Source: G963677085 sp963677085 (GTDB taxonomy: Bacteria > Planctomycetota > Planctomycetia > Pirellulales > Thermoguttaceae). From it: 64,000 nucleotides of DNA. The notes under the pieces were generated by a model. It had not been told where the DNA came from and did no database searches. It worked only from the letters and a program-made list of their open reading frames with translations. Positions 51,298 to 59,696 of the stretch are shown one piece after another (the stretch's first letter is position 1; the number at the start of each line of letters is the position of its first letter). The stretch spans positions 1,054,001-1,118,000 of the forward strand of contig CAXXFH010000004.1 of assembly GCA_963677085.2 (NCBI GenBank), in the 5' to 3' direction. The position numbers and the translations under genes were made by a program.

Positions 51298-52452
51298 TCA
51301 ACGTTGAAAGATCGGTAAATGGTTTTCCGGCAGTTGCAGTACTATGCAGGCCATGGCGGTGGCGTATTCGGGACAGACGGTTGTCGAGGGCCAGGAGCCG
51401 TCTTTGCGTTGGCGCGAAATCAACTCGTCGCGCACTGCCGGATACCATCGCGACCAGTAGTCGCCACCGGCCGTCCACATCGCTTGCACGGCGTAGTATT
51501 GCCCGTAGTAGTAATAGGTTTCGTGCCGGGCGCGACCTTGCTCGGGTTTGAACTGCATGAGGTAACGCAAACCCTTCTGAATCTCCGCCCCTTCATACAC
51601 GCCGGCACTGTACAGGGCGACCACCCCAGCCGCCGAACGGGGAAACGCGCTCTCGCCGCCGGGTAGCATGTACATAAACCCGCCATCGGCATTCTGGCTC
51701 TGCTTGACGTAGTCGATCGATCGGTCAACCACTTCGTTGGGCACGAAAATGCCCGTATTGCGTGCCGCACGCAGGGCCATCACCTCGCACACGGTCACCG
51801 AAATATCGGCGTCGGCCCGGCGGGGTTGATAACGCCATCCGCCCTGTTTATTCTGCGTGTTGACGATCAGTTTCACGGCGGCCGCCAGTTTCTCGCGCAG
51901 CTTGGGGCGCCGCGACATGCCGTAGCACTCGGCCAGAAACAGCGTGGCGAAGCCGTGCCCATACATGGGCCCATGGCTGGCCGCGCCGGGCGCCTTGATG
52001 TAGCCGCTCTGCTCCGTGTTGGCCAACAGATAATCCACGCAACGATTGACCTGTTCGCCATACGGCCCACGCCCCGGCGTGCTGCCACCGGCCAATAGCG
52101 ACATCCCGCAAAGTGCCGTTACGGCCACGTTGCCACGATAGGCGCCCGAGCCGAACGAACCGTCGTCGTGTTGCCGAGCAACCAGCCACGTGATGCCCTG
52201 CTCGATCGAACGCTCCGCGGCCGGGGTAATCATCTCGACGGCCGTTTTCTCCGGGTCTTTCGAATCTTCGTCGGCTTGCGTTGGCAACGCACAGACCGAC
52301 AAGTACGTCGCTAGAAGCAACGCTACGAACTTACGGTGCGCTATCGCACACGGCCGCTTGGTCCCTGTCCCCTGAGCACTTACTATGCAAAGCCGCGAGC
52401 GGCGGCTGGCGCCGCACCCCTCTGAACCCTGAACGCCAAGCTTTGCACGCAT
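51298..52452 (-). CDS. Exported terpenoid-cyclase-fold repeat protein
   Basis: About 384 residues. The ATG at 52452 overlaps the preceding stop in a TGATG arrangement, suggesting coupling. The first ~40 residues are unusual, and the hydrophobic signal (KFVALLLATYLSVCALPTQA) begins only after them, so the true start could be later. The mature protein has prenyltransferase/squalene-oxidase-type repeats: GITWLVARQHDDGSFGSGAY, VDYLLANTEQSGYI, LIVNTQNKQGGWRYQPRRAD and YVKQSQNADGGFMYM. There is no DxDD or other cyclase catalytic motif, and the protein is half the size of a triterpene cyclase. Members next to MoxR/VWA genes are common in planctomycetes; the function is unknown. Confidence 0.78.
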   Translation of the reverse strand: MRAKLGVQGSEGCGASRRSRLCIVSAQGTGTKRPCAIAHRKFVALLLATYLSVCALPTQADEDSKDPEKTAVEMITPAAERSIEQGITWLVARQHDDGSFGSGAYRGNVAVTALCGMSLLAGGSTPGRGPYGEQVNRCVDYLLANTEQSGYIKAPGAASHGPMYGHGFATLFLAECYGMSRRPKLREKLAAAVKLIVNTQNKQGGWRYQPRRADADISVTVCEVMALRAARNTGIFVPNEVVDRSIDYVKQSQNADGGFMYMLPGGESAFPRSAAGVVALYSAGVYEGAEIQKGLRYLMQFKPEQGRARHETYYYYGQYYAVQAMWTAGGDYWSRWYPAVRDELISRQRKDGSWPSTTVCPEYATAMACIVLQLPENHLPIFQR

Positions 52453-53231
52453 CACTTCTCCTCCGAAAGTCGGCGGAAGTATTCTTCGATCAGCCGGCGA
52501 TACTTGGGCAAAAACTGCTCGGGCGGCGACTGCAACATCTGCTCGCGTTGCCGTTGGGGAAGTTCGCCCCAGAGTTGTTTCATGATCGCTTCGAGCTCTT
52601 CGGCACTGACCTGCTGCTGGTCGCCGGTACCCTGGCGACGCTGTGTGCTGGTCGTGGCCGGCCGGTCGTTGGGACGCTGCCCGGGGCTGCCCGACTTGGG
52701 TTGCTGCGGTTGCCCCACCGGGCGCCGGGCGGCCGTTTGCTGGGATTGCGAATCTCCCTTATTGCACGGCTTGGCCGACTTGCGTGCCTGTTTGATTAGG
52801 GCATCTAAGTTCGAAATGATCTGCTTCTGCATGCCTTGGGTCAGTTGGTCGGCCTCGCCTTCGCGGATGCGGTTTTCGACCATCCGCATATCCCGGGCGA
52901 TTTCCAACAACGGATTGTCTTGCTCGGAAACGGCCGCATCGCCCAACTCGCGGTCCAACGAGGGCCGATCCAACGCCGGCTGCGACTCGCCGTCGCCGGC
53001 TTTCTCGCCGTCCGCTTTCTTTTGAGGTTTCGACGAATCGTCGGACCGTGGCCCAAACAACTCGTGATCCACGTCGTCCAACGGATCGGAGCCGAGGTTT
53101 TCAAGCAACTCGTCGTCGAGCGAACGGGCAGGCCGCTGTTGTTCGGCCGTCGCTTGGTGGAGCAAGCTCATGCCAACCAGCGCAATCACCACGGCGACGA
53201 CAAGCCAGCGTATTCGCTTCGGACAATGCAT
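52452..53231 (-). CDS. Exported Gln/Pro-rich low-complexity protein
   Basis: About 259 residues from the ATG at 53231 (AAGGGA upstream); the frame upstream reads through a palindromic repeat and is not counted. A hydrophobic N-terminal helix (WLVVAVVIALVGMSLLHQAT) serves as signal or anchor. The middle (about 60-110) is acidic, residues ~110-160 form helices (LLEIARDMRMVENRIREG), and 165-215 is Gln/Pro/Arg-rich. The end, ELEAIMKQLWGELPQRQREQ, is helical and resembles segments found in VWA-linked planctomycete proteins. No enzyme motif. It is coupled to the downstream repeat-protein gene. Confidence 0.7.
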   Translation of the reverse strand: MHCPKRIRWLVVAVVIALVGMSLLHQATAEQQRPARSLDDELLENLGSDPLDDVDHELFGPRSDDSSKPQKKADGEKAGDGESQPALDRPSLDRELGDAAVSEQDNPLLEIARDMRMVENRIREGEADQLTQGMQKQIISNLDALIKQARKSAKPCNKGDSQSQQTAARRPVGQPQQPKSGSPGQRPNDRPATTSTQRRQGTGDQQQVSAEELEAIMKQLWGELPQRQREQMLQSPPEQFLPKYRRLIEEYFRRLSEEK

Positions 53232-53253
53232 GATTGTGGTCCCTTCTTTCTCT

Positions 53254-53437
53254 CGTTCCCAAGCTCCAGCTTGGGAACGCATGTCTCAGAAGCTCTGCTT
53301 CGAGGAAGTAGGCAGCGGTATTCTGCGGCTTTCGGGCGTCTTCACCGACGAATACTAAAAATCGTAACACACGGTTGCGTCATCGAAGCGAAGCTTCGCT
53401 AAAGTGCGTTCCGAAGCCGGAGCTTCGGAACGAGCGA
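53254..53437. repeat. Mirror-arranged palindromic repeats within the MoxR-type array
   Basis: TTCCCAAGCTCCAGCTTGGGAACG with GAAGCTCTGCTTCGAGG (53259-53308) is answered by GAAGCGAAGCTTCGC and CGTTCCGAAGCCGGAGCTTCGGAACG (53384-53433). The order of modules is inverted on the right side, as at 16374-16727. Confidence 0.8.
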
Positions 53438-53497
53438 TAGTCCCCCCTTCTTGAAAACTCCGTGCCTCCGTGGTTTCATCCTTCGCGTCAAGCCCCG

Positions 53498-56400
53498 CTA
53501 TGGCATCTCCTCCTCCAACTCGGGCAACGAATCCGGATTCTCCTCCGGAGCGTTCGGCTCTGGCTGCAACATCTCAAGCACCAGGTCGGCCAAACGGCCC
53601 TGTTCTTCGCCGAGTGCTCGCGACTCTTTTCGCAAGGAGTCGGTCAATTGCCCGGCCTTCTCAACGGCCTCTTGCAGTGTCGCCGTTCGCAGGTTGATTT
53701 CCTGCTGCAACAACTTCAACAACTTCAATTCGGCGACGGTTTGAACGCCGCCGGGCATCTGCGGCCCCTGCCCTCCCGGCGCACTGCCGCCGCCGGCGTT
53801 CGAGTCTTCCTCGGGCTGTTCCGGCTCGAGAGCTTCCAGTAGCAGTTCAAGTCGTGCCAGCGCTGCCCGTTCCGCTTCGACCGTCTCCTCATCGGTCTGC
53901 TGACGCTCAAGCATTTCGGCAGCCGTGGTCATGTAGCGCGACGCACCGGCAAGTGTCAGCTCAAACGCTCCCGCTCCAACGAGCTTTTTGGCCAACCGTC
54001 CGGCTTCGGTCTTCAGATCGTGCTGCAATCGGGCCAAATCACTGAGGCCGGTTGCCTGGGCGCGACTCAACTGGCCGCCTTGCGCGATACGAAGCCGCTC
54101 GTAACGCTGGGTATCGTCGACGATCTGCTCTTGCTGACGCCGGAGATGCTTCACGGCATCTTCCAGCCGCGCCAGTTGTTCCATGACCAGTTCGGCCTGG
54201 GCCTGAAGACGCCGCGCGGCCAACTGCTGCTGGGCTTCCTCCAAGCGGCGCGATGCCTCGGCCGCCGACTTACCGGCTCCCGGGCAGTCGCCACCGCCGG
54301 CCTGCTGCTGGGCCTGTTGCATCTGTTGGGCCGCATCGTGCGTCGTCTCGCTCGCCCGATCGGCCAATAGCCGCTGAAGCCGACGGCTCATCCGTTCGGC
54401 CTGTTCTTTAAGTTGCTCTTGCTCGGCCTGCAACCGTTTGAGCTCCTCTTGCTTTCGTTCTCCGTCGGCCTGCTGATCGACTTCTTCAAAACGTTTGCGA
54501 AGCCCGTCTTGCTGAGCGGCAAGGCCGGCCAGGTCTTGCTCGGCTTCGCTCAGGCGTTTTACGAGCCGCGCCAACTCATGTTCGCGACGGTTGGCCAGAA
54601 TGTCGAGAACCTGCTGCAAGTCGTCGGCTACTTGCTTATGGCCCTTGACGACCTGGCCGATCTGGTTGCGCGTGAGCTGTCCGCCCACGGTACGCATTTC
54701 GCCACTGATGTGAAGGCGTTCGGCTTCGGCCAGGGCGTCGGCCACCGTGTCGGCCGCCAAGGGGTCGCTCTCTCGCAAGTCGCCTTCGGCTTGTTGCATC
54801 GCTTGTTGGATGTGTTCAAGCTGCCGGGCGAGTTCCAATTGCCGCGCGGCCAGGATTCGCAGATCGGCCGCTTCCTGGGGATTCAGATCTCGCAAGGCTT
54901 TGGTCAACGTGCGACGCCCTAATTCGGCCGAACGCTGATTCAATTCCTGCTGATCGCGCAGTAGCCGGCCGACGTCGCGGTGGAATCGCCGGTAATTGTC
55001 CCAACGCGCCAGTTGCCCCAGCATTTGTTCCAGCACCTCGATCACCTGTTGCTGGTGCGTGCCGGCCTGTTCGAGTGACTCGGCAACGACTCGTTTTTCA
55101 CGATCGTCCTGCGCATCGTCCAAGTGGATTTGGGCAGCCTTGATCCCGGCAACCAACTCGCGGCTGATGATCGGCAAATGCTCTTGGGCAAGCCGGTCGA
55201 GCCCGTCGAGCAACTGCTGCATCCGCCGCTCGACATCGGGGCTGTCGACCTTGTTGTTGCGCAAGTCGTCTAACAATGCCACGATGTGCATCGGTACGCC
55301 GTCGCTACGACTCGTCAATGCTCGATTGACTTGCCGCTGATTCAGTTCGGCCGACTGAAGGTGGTCGACGTCCAGCCGCTTCAACTCGCCCGTCTCGTGC
55401 AAACGGATGGCCAGGGCCTCGACTTGCGTCCGAGCCGAGCGTTGCATCGTGAGTACTCGGGCCAATTCGTTGAGCACCGCGTTCTGGCGGCTGGCCAGTC
55501 GATCCTGCAACTGCTCGGGCGTGATGATTACGAGCCGTCGCGGTTCGCTCACCGTGGTTTGCGGTTTGTAGTCTTCCGCCGTGGCGTGGAAGTCGAGTTG
55601 CATGCCCGGCTTCAGCCGCAACTGGGATAGATCCCATCGGTAGTCGATCACCCGACGTTCACCGCCGTCGCCCCGTTCGAGAAGCACGCCCGGGGGTTGT
55701 GGCTTCACCTTCGCCGGTCCCTCGAGCAGCGGCACTATCGCGGTCTCGCCCTCGGCGGCTTCATTCTCTGAAGCAGATTGCCCGGCCGTCCCCTGCTCGA
55801 CGGGGCTGTCGATATTTAGTGTTACCTGCCGCAGGGCCAAATCGTCTTTGGCCGTGATGCACAGCGGCACGACGGCCTGGGTCGTAACGAACAGATTGGT
55901 CGTCGGCTGTTCGATCGTCACGCCGGGCGGATTGTCCGACACGGCTCGCACCTCCCAACGCTCACTCTCGCCGACCAGTCCTTCTCGATCGTGCAGTTCG
56001 AACCAATACGGCCCGGATTGCTCGACCCGAAGCGACGCCCCTTCGGCCGGTACGCGGAAGCGTTTTCCGTCGGCATATACCTGGCCGGCCACTTCCTGAC
56101 CGGCGAAGTGCAACACGACACGGTCGACCGGCTTGGTCACGGCGGCATCGATTCGCACGGCCGTTTCGACCAAGGCGCGAATGTGTTTCTCGCCCGCCGA
56201 GGGCGGCCAACCGGTGTAGGCCGGCGGAATTAGCTCGATCGTGGCCTGTTCGATGGTCGGCGGATCAACCACTTCGACGTCGATCCACGGCTGCGAATGA
56301 TCGTCGCCTCCCTCGACACGGTAGGAAAACGAGCGAACGACGTTTTCACGCCGGGCGACCATGGCGTTGCCCAACGGACGCATCAACTCGGTCTCTTCGG

Positions 56401-57115
56401 TAATCTGGCCTTCGGAACCTTCAAGGCGGTAGTGTATTTGCACCTCAGATGGGAGTCGGGCGTCGTGCGCGTCGACCACTTCGACCTCGAAGGCTTGTCC
56501 CCGGGCAACCCGATCGACCCGCTCGCGCAGCGCCAGATGGGTTTTCTGCGGCCAGTGGACCGTGCCGAACGGATTGGCCAACCGCGCCAGGGCGATCTGC
56601 GATGCGGTTGGGTCGAGGGCCACGAGGATGGCAGCCACGAGACAAACGCCGACGGAAAACATCACGGCCCGGCGCGAGGCCCGATGATCGAGCACGTCGG
56701 TAAAACGAATCCGCTCAGTTTCGGCCGTCGTTTGGCTGATTACCGCTTGACGCAACGCGGCCGAACCGGCCAAAGGATCTTCGACCGGTTGCCGCAGAAA
56801 CTCGACAGCGCTGACCAATCGGTCTTCCAGCACCGGAAACCGCTTCTGCACCTGCAGGGCCAGATCGATGTCGCGCAGCCGGACGCACAACGGCTCGTAG
56901 AGAAACCGGTAGCCAGTTCCCGCCGCCACGCCCACAATGGCCAACGAGCAAAGCACGCGAAGCCCGGGGTCTTGTAGCCGTAGGAGGTAGTCGGTCAACC
57001 CGAGCGCGACGACCGTCCCAACGATGGCCGCCACCGCCCAACCCAGTCCATACAACACGACCAACCGCCGAACGCGGCCACGCAAGACGGTCAGTTTGTG
57101 TTGCAAGGGGTGCAT
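53498..57115 (-). CDS. Very large membrane-anchored coiled-coil protein
   Basis: 1205 residues. Two N-terminal membrane helices (LVVLYGLGWAVAAIVGTVVA, VLCSLAIVGVAAGTGYRFLY) and a third near 155 (AVMFSVGVCLVAAILVAL) anchor it. Residues ~190-480 look like beta-rich Ig-type segments (YRLEGSEGQITEETELMRPL, IELIPPAYTGWPPSAGEKHI). From ~500 to ~1100 it is almost entirely coiled coil (LKRLQAEQEQLKEQAERMSR), rich in Gln and Glu, with a Gly-rich linker before the last helix (AGGGSAPGGQGPQMPGG). The layout is like DUF4175-type proteins found beside MoxR/VWA genes in this phylum. A structural or scaffolding role at the envelope is likely. Confidence 0.75.
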   Translation of the reverse strand: MHPLQHKLTVLRGRVRRLVVLYGLGWAVAAIVGTVVALGLTDYLLRLQDPGLRVLCSLAIVGVAAGTGYRFLYEPLCVRLRDIDLALQVQKRFPVLEDRLVSAVEFLRQPVEDPLAGSAALRQAVISQTTAETERIRFTDVLDHRASRRAVMFSVGVCLVAAILVALDPTASQIALARLANPFGTVHWPQKTHLALRERVDRVARGQAFEVEVVDAHDARLPSEVQIHYRLEGSEGQITEETELMRPLGNAMVARRENVVRSFSYRVEGGDDHSQPWIDVEVVDPPTIEQATIELIPPAYTGWPPSAGEKHIRALVETAVRIDAAVTKPVDRVVLHFAGQEVAGQVYADGKRFRVPAEGASLRVEQSGPYWFELHDREGLVGESERWEVRAVSDNPPGVTIEQPTTNLFVTTQAVVPLCITAKDDLALRQVTLNIDSPVEQGTAGQSASENEAAEGETAIVPLLEGPAKVKPQPPGVLLERGDGGERRVIDYRWDLSQLRLKPGMQLDFHATAEDYKPQTTVSEPRRLVIITPEQLQDRLASRQNAVLNELARVLTMQRSARTQVEALAIRLHETGELKRLDVDHLQSAELNQRQVNRALTSRSDGVPMHIVALLDDLRNNKVDSPDVERRMQQLLDGLDRLAQEHLPIISRELVAGIKAAQIHLDDAQDDREKRVVAESLEQAGTHQQQVIEVLEQMLGQLARWDNYRRFHRDVGRLLRDQQELNQRSAELGRRTLTKALRDLNPQEAADLRILAARQLELARQLEHIQQAMQQAEGDLRESDPLAADTVADALAEAERLHISGEMRTVGGQLTRNQIGQVVKGHKQVADDLQQVLDILANRREHELARLVKRLSEAEQDLAGLAAQQDGLRKRFEEVDQQADGERKQEELKRLQAEQEQLKEQAERMSRRLQRLLADRASETTHDAAQQMQQAQQQAGGGDCPGAGKSAAEASRRLEEAQQQLAARRLQAQAELVMEQLARLEDAVKHLRRQQEQIVDDTQRYERLRIAQGGQLSRAQATGLSDLARLQHDLKTEAGRLAKKLVGAGAFELTLAGASRYMTTAAEMLERQQTDEETVEAERAALARLELLLEALEPEQPEEDSNAGGGSAPGGQGPQMPGGVQTVAELKLLKLLQQEINLRTATLQEAVEKAGQLTDSLRKESRALGEEQGRLADLVLEMLQPEPNAPEENPDSLPELEEEMP

Positions 57116-57154
57116 GGGAATGAAGTCGTCAATTTTCCGTAACTAGTGGATAGA

Positions 57155-57229
57155 AAGGATGAATTCTGAATGCTGAAGTATAAATGCCGAGGTCATTCTT
57201 TATACTTCATCATTCAGAATTCATCCTTG
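57155..57229. repeat. Palindromic repeat AAGGATGAATTCTGAATGCTGAAG...
   Basis: AAAGGATGAATTCTGAATG(C)TGAAGTATAAA is mirrored by TTTATACTTCATCATTCAGAATTCATCCTT. It is a long inverted repeat of about 30-bp arms between two genes of the array and related to 13799-13828 and 37551-37617. Confidence 0.85.
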
Positions 57230-57245
57230 TTCCCGTTCTCTCATT

Positions 57246-59696
57246 CTACACCATCCCCCCCCACTTACGCAGGAGCCATTCGCCGATCAATAGGCCCAGA
57301 AACAGCAAAACCAGCGGCCAGCGGTTCCAAAGCGGTTTCGAGGGCAACGATTCGAAGGGCACTTGGTGGCCTGGCGGCAGATCCTTGGGCAATCGACGGG
57401 CCGTTTCCATCGTGTAGTAGCGGCCGTTGGTCAGTTCGGCGGCACGTTGCATCACGGCCGTTTCGGTTTGCGTATGTTCGAACTCGCCGGGCGGGGCCAC
57501 GACCGAAAAATCGACCGCCGGGGCCTTGCCGCCCATGGCAGGAATGGCTACCCAGGCGTGATAGCTTCCACGCGGCAACTGGTTGAGCACCCCCTCGAAC
57601 AACCCTCGCTCGGTGGCCGCCCGATGCAGTCGCACCTGCCGGTTGGTCTGGCCTTTGCGTTGCAGGACAATGCTCACGCCGTCGTCGGCCTCGGGCGCTC
57701 GGCGCTCGTCGGCAAATCGCACACGAAACCGCACTGGGTCGCCTTGGATATATTCGACTCGATCGCTCGTCAACGCGGCCACGTCGCCCTGGCCGCTCAG
57801 TTTCGAACGACTCAAGTAACGGATCATCTGCACCCAGTAGCGAGCGAAAAACACATCGCCCACCCGGCGCCGCCACCGCCAAGTCTCATCCGTAGCGTGA
57901 AACAACACCTTGCCGGCGCCTACGTATTGCAGCGCAATGACGGGCAGCGGCCGACCATCGGGGCCGTGGCGCGTGGGGTCGACGGCCAACACCCGGGCGG
58001 CCGGCCGCAAGTCGGGTACCTCCAACAGCCAGTACAGCTCGGGCAATTGTTGCCAGATCTTTCGGGTTTCGGCCAGGGTATCGCCAAGTTGCATCGGCGG
58101 ACTCGCCAGCCCCAGTTCGGTCGGCTCCACGCGAAATCCGGCAGTAATCGGCTGATCGGCATCAGGATATCGGGCACTGCGCAGCTCGACCGGCATCAGA
58201 CGTTCCAACGGCGTATCGCGAAACGCCCCGGGCATGAACTCGGGCCCGGCGATCAACACCAAAGCCCCACCCTTCTCCGGCTGGTCGACAAAATCGGCCA
58301 GATTCTGCATGCCCGAGGGACTCAACATGGCCGGATTAGCGTCGCCCAGGATAATTACGTCGTAGCGAAACAACTCGTCGCGCCGCACGGGAAACACGCG
58401 AAGCGCCGCGCTGTCTTGTTCGGCATACCGCAAATCGGCATCCTGAAGCACCGTATTCAGTTCGACCGTTTCGTCGCGGCCCAACATGGCTTTCAGATAG
58501 CGAAATTCGTAGCTGGGGTAAGCCTGGACCAACAACACGCGAATTTTCTCCTTGCGGACTTCCACTTCACGTGTTTGACGATTGTTCTCGGCCTGAAGTT
58601 CTCCGTCCTGGGGTTCCACTTCCAGCACGTAGCGAAATTGCCCGACTTCCGTGGGACGATACGGCAGCCGCACGGTCTGCGGCTGGCCGTCGGGCCCGAT
58701 GGTAACCTCCAAGGAGGCCAACTCCCGCGGCTTGTTTTCCTCGCGCAACACAAGCCGCACTTTTTTGCCCGCGAAACCATTGCCTGACAGCTTTGCCTGG
58801 AAGTTGACCACGTCGTCGACGAAAACCAGAGGGTCGACCAGCAGGTCGGAAAGTTTCAAGTCGCGCACCGGCCGATCACTTCCCAGGCCGACGATAAACA
58901 GCGGTACGCCACGACGTCGGGCAAGGTTGGCCGCGTCGGCCAACGGCGGGCCCTCGGTGTTGATCCCGTCGCTGAGTAGTACCACGGCCGCCGGTGCAGA
59001 ACCGCGCAGATCGTCGATCACGCGGCGAACGCCTTCGCCCAACCGCGTCTGCTCACCGGTCGGCTCGGTCGCGCGGAGTTCTTCGATCAGTTGGGCAACG
59101 TCCGCGTTTCCACTTGTCCGCATGTCGGCCAACCCGCTGGGCCGAGCGCCCGAAAGGTAGTAGAGCCGCAGTTTGTAGTCGTCGGCCAGGGCCGACAACA
59201 TTTTGCCGTCTTCCTCGGTCAACAACGTGCGCGCCAACACCCAGCGCGACAGTTCATCCGACCCGTTGTCATGCGAATTGTCTTCGCTTGCACTTTTGTC
59301 GGCATCCTGATTTTCGGCTACCCTCGACTGCAATTCTTCGAGCACCTCCGGCTCGTAGTGATCGACAACCGTCATGCTGAGCGTGTCGTCGACGACCACG
59401 GCCACGTAGGGCAAGCCGGTGCGTTTCAGTACGAGCGTTAGCTGCGCGAGCATCAACAGGACGATGGCTACCAGGGAAAGCCGAATCGCGGCCAGTGTGA
59501 GCCGATAACGCCGCGAGGCCTGGCGACCTTCGCGCAGATAAATGCCCACGAAAAAGGCCACCGCGGCGGCGACAAACAACAAGCTCACCCAGGGCGGCCA
59601 GGGCCAGGAATGTTCGATGCTCCAGACGGTCCCCTCCCCCGGCCCGACATCGATGCCGAGCAAGCGTTCGATCCAACTTGGCAGGGCTCCGTTCAT
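57246..59696 (-). CDS. Membrane protein with VWA-like and glutamine-amidotransferase-like regions
   Basis: About 816 residues from the ATG at 59696, which overlaps the upstream stop as ATGA, so translation is coupled. Two N-terminal helices (PPWVSLLFVAAAVAFFVGIY, IRLSLVAIVLLMLAQLTLVL) are followed by a VWA-like domain (YVAVVVDDTLSMTVVDHYEP, AVVLLSDGINTEGPPLADAA) with a partly conserved metal site. In the middle is a class-I-glutamine-amidotransferase-like fold (IRVLLVQAYPSYEFRYLKAM, LFRYDVIILGDANPAMLSPS). A single C-terminal helix near the end (PLVLLFLGLLIGEWLL) anchors it. This arrangement is standard for planctomycete MoxR-linked operons. Confidence 0.82.
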   Translation of the reverse strand: MNGALPSWIERLLGIDVGPGEGTVWSIEHSWPWPPWVSLLFVAAAVAFFVGIYLREGRQASRRYRLTLAAIRLSLVAIVLLMLAQLTLVLKRTGLPYVAVVVDDTLSMTVVDHYEPEVLEELQSRVAENQDADKSASEDNSHDNGSDELSRWVLARTLLTEEDGKMLSALADDYKLRLYYLSGARPSGLADMRTSGNADVAQLIEELRATEPTGEQTRLGEGVRRVIDDLRGSAPAAVVLLSDGINTEGPPLADAANLARRRGVPLFIVGLGSDRPVRDLKLSDLLVDPLVFVDDVVNFQAKLSGNGFAGKKVRLVLREENKPRELASLEVTIGPDGQPQTVRLPYRPTEVGQFRYVLEVEPQDGELQAENNRQTREVEVRKEKIRVLLVQAYPSYEFRYLKAMLGRDETVELNTVLQDADLRYAEQDSAALRVFPVRRDELFRYDVIILGDANPAMLSPSGMQNLADFVDQPEKGGALVLIAGPEFMPGAFRDTPLERLMPVELRSARYPDADQPITAGFRVEPTELGLASPPMQLGDTLAETRKIWQQLPELYWLLEVPDLRPAARVLAVDPTRHGPDGRPLPVIALQYVGAGKVLFHATDETWRWRRRVGDVFFARYWVQMIRYLSRSKLSGQGDVAALTSDRVEYIQGDPVRFRVRFADERRAPEADDGVSIVLQRKGQTNRQVRLHRAATERGLFEGVLNQLPRGSYHAWVAIPAMGGKAPAVDFSVVAPPGEFEHTQTETAVMQRAAELTNGRYYTMETARRLPKDLPPGHQVPFESLPSKPLWNRWPLVLLFLGLLIGEWLLRKWGGMV

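Noticed and set aside
57363..58787. 474-residue rightward open frame inside the MoxR-linked membrane protein gene
   Set aside because: Antisense shadow; the leftward gene has membrane helices, a VWA-like motif and coupling to its neighbour.
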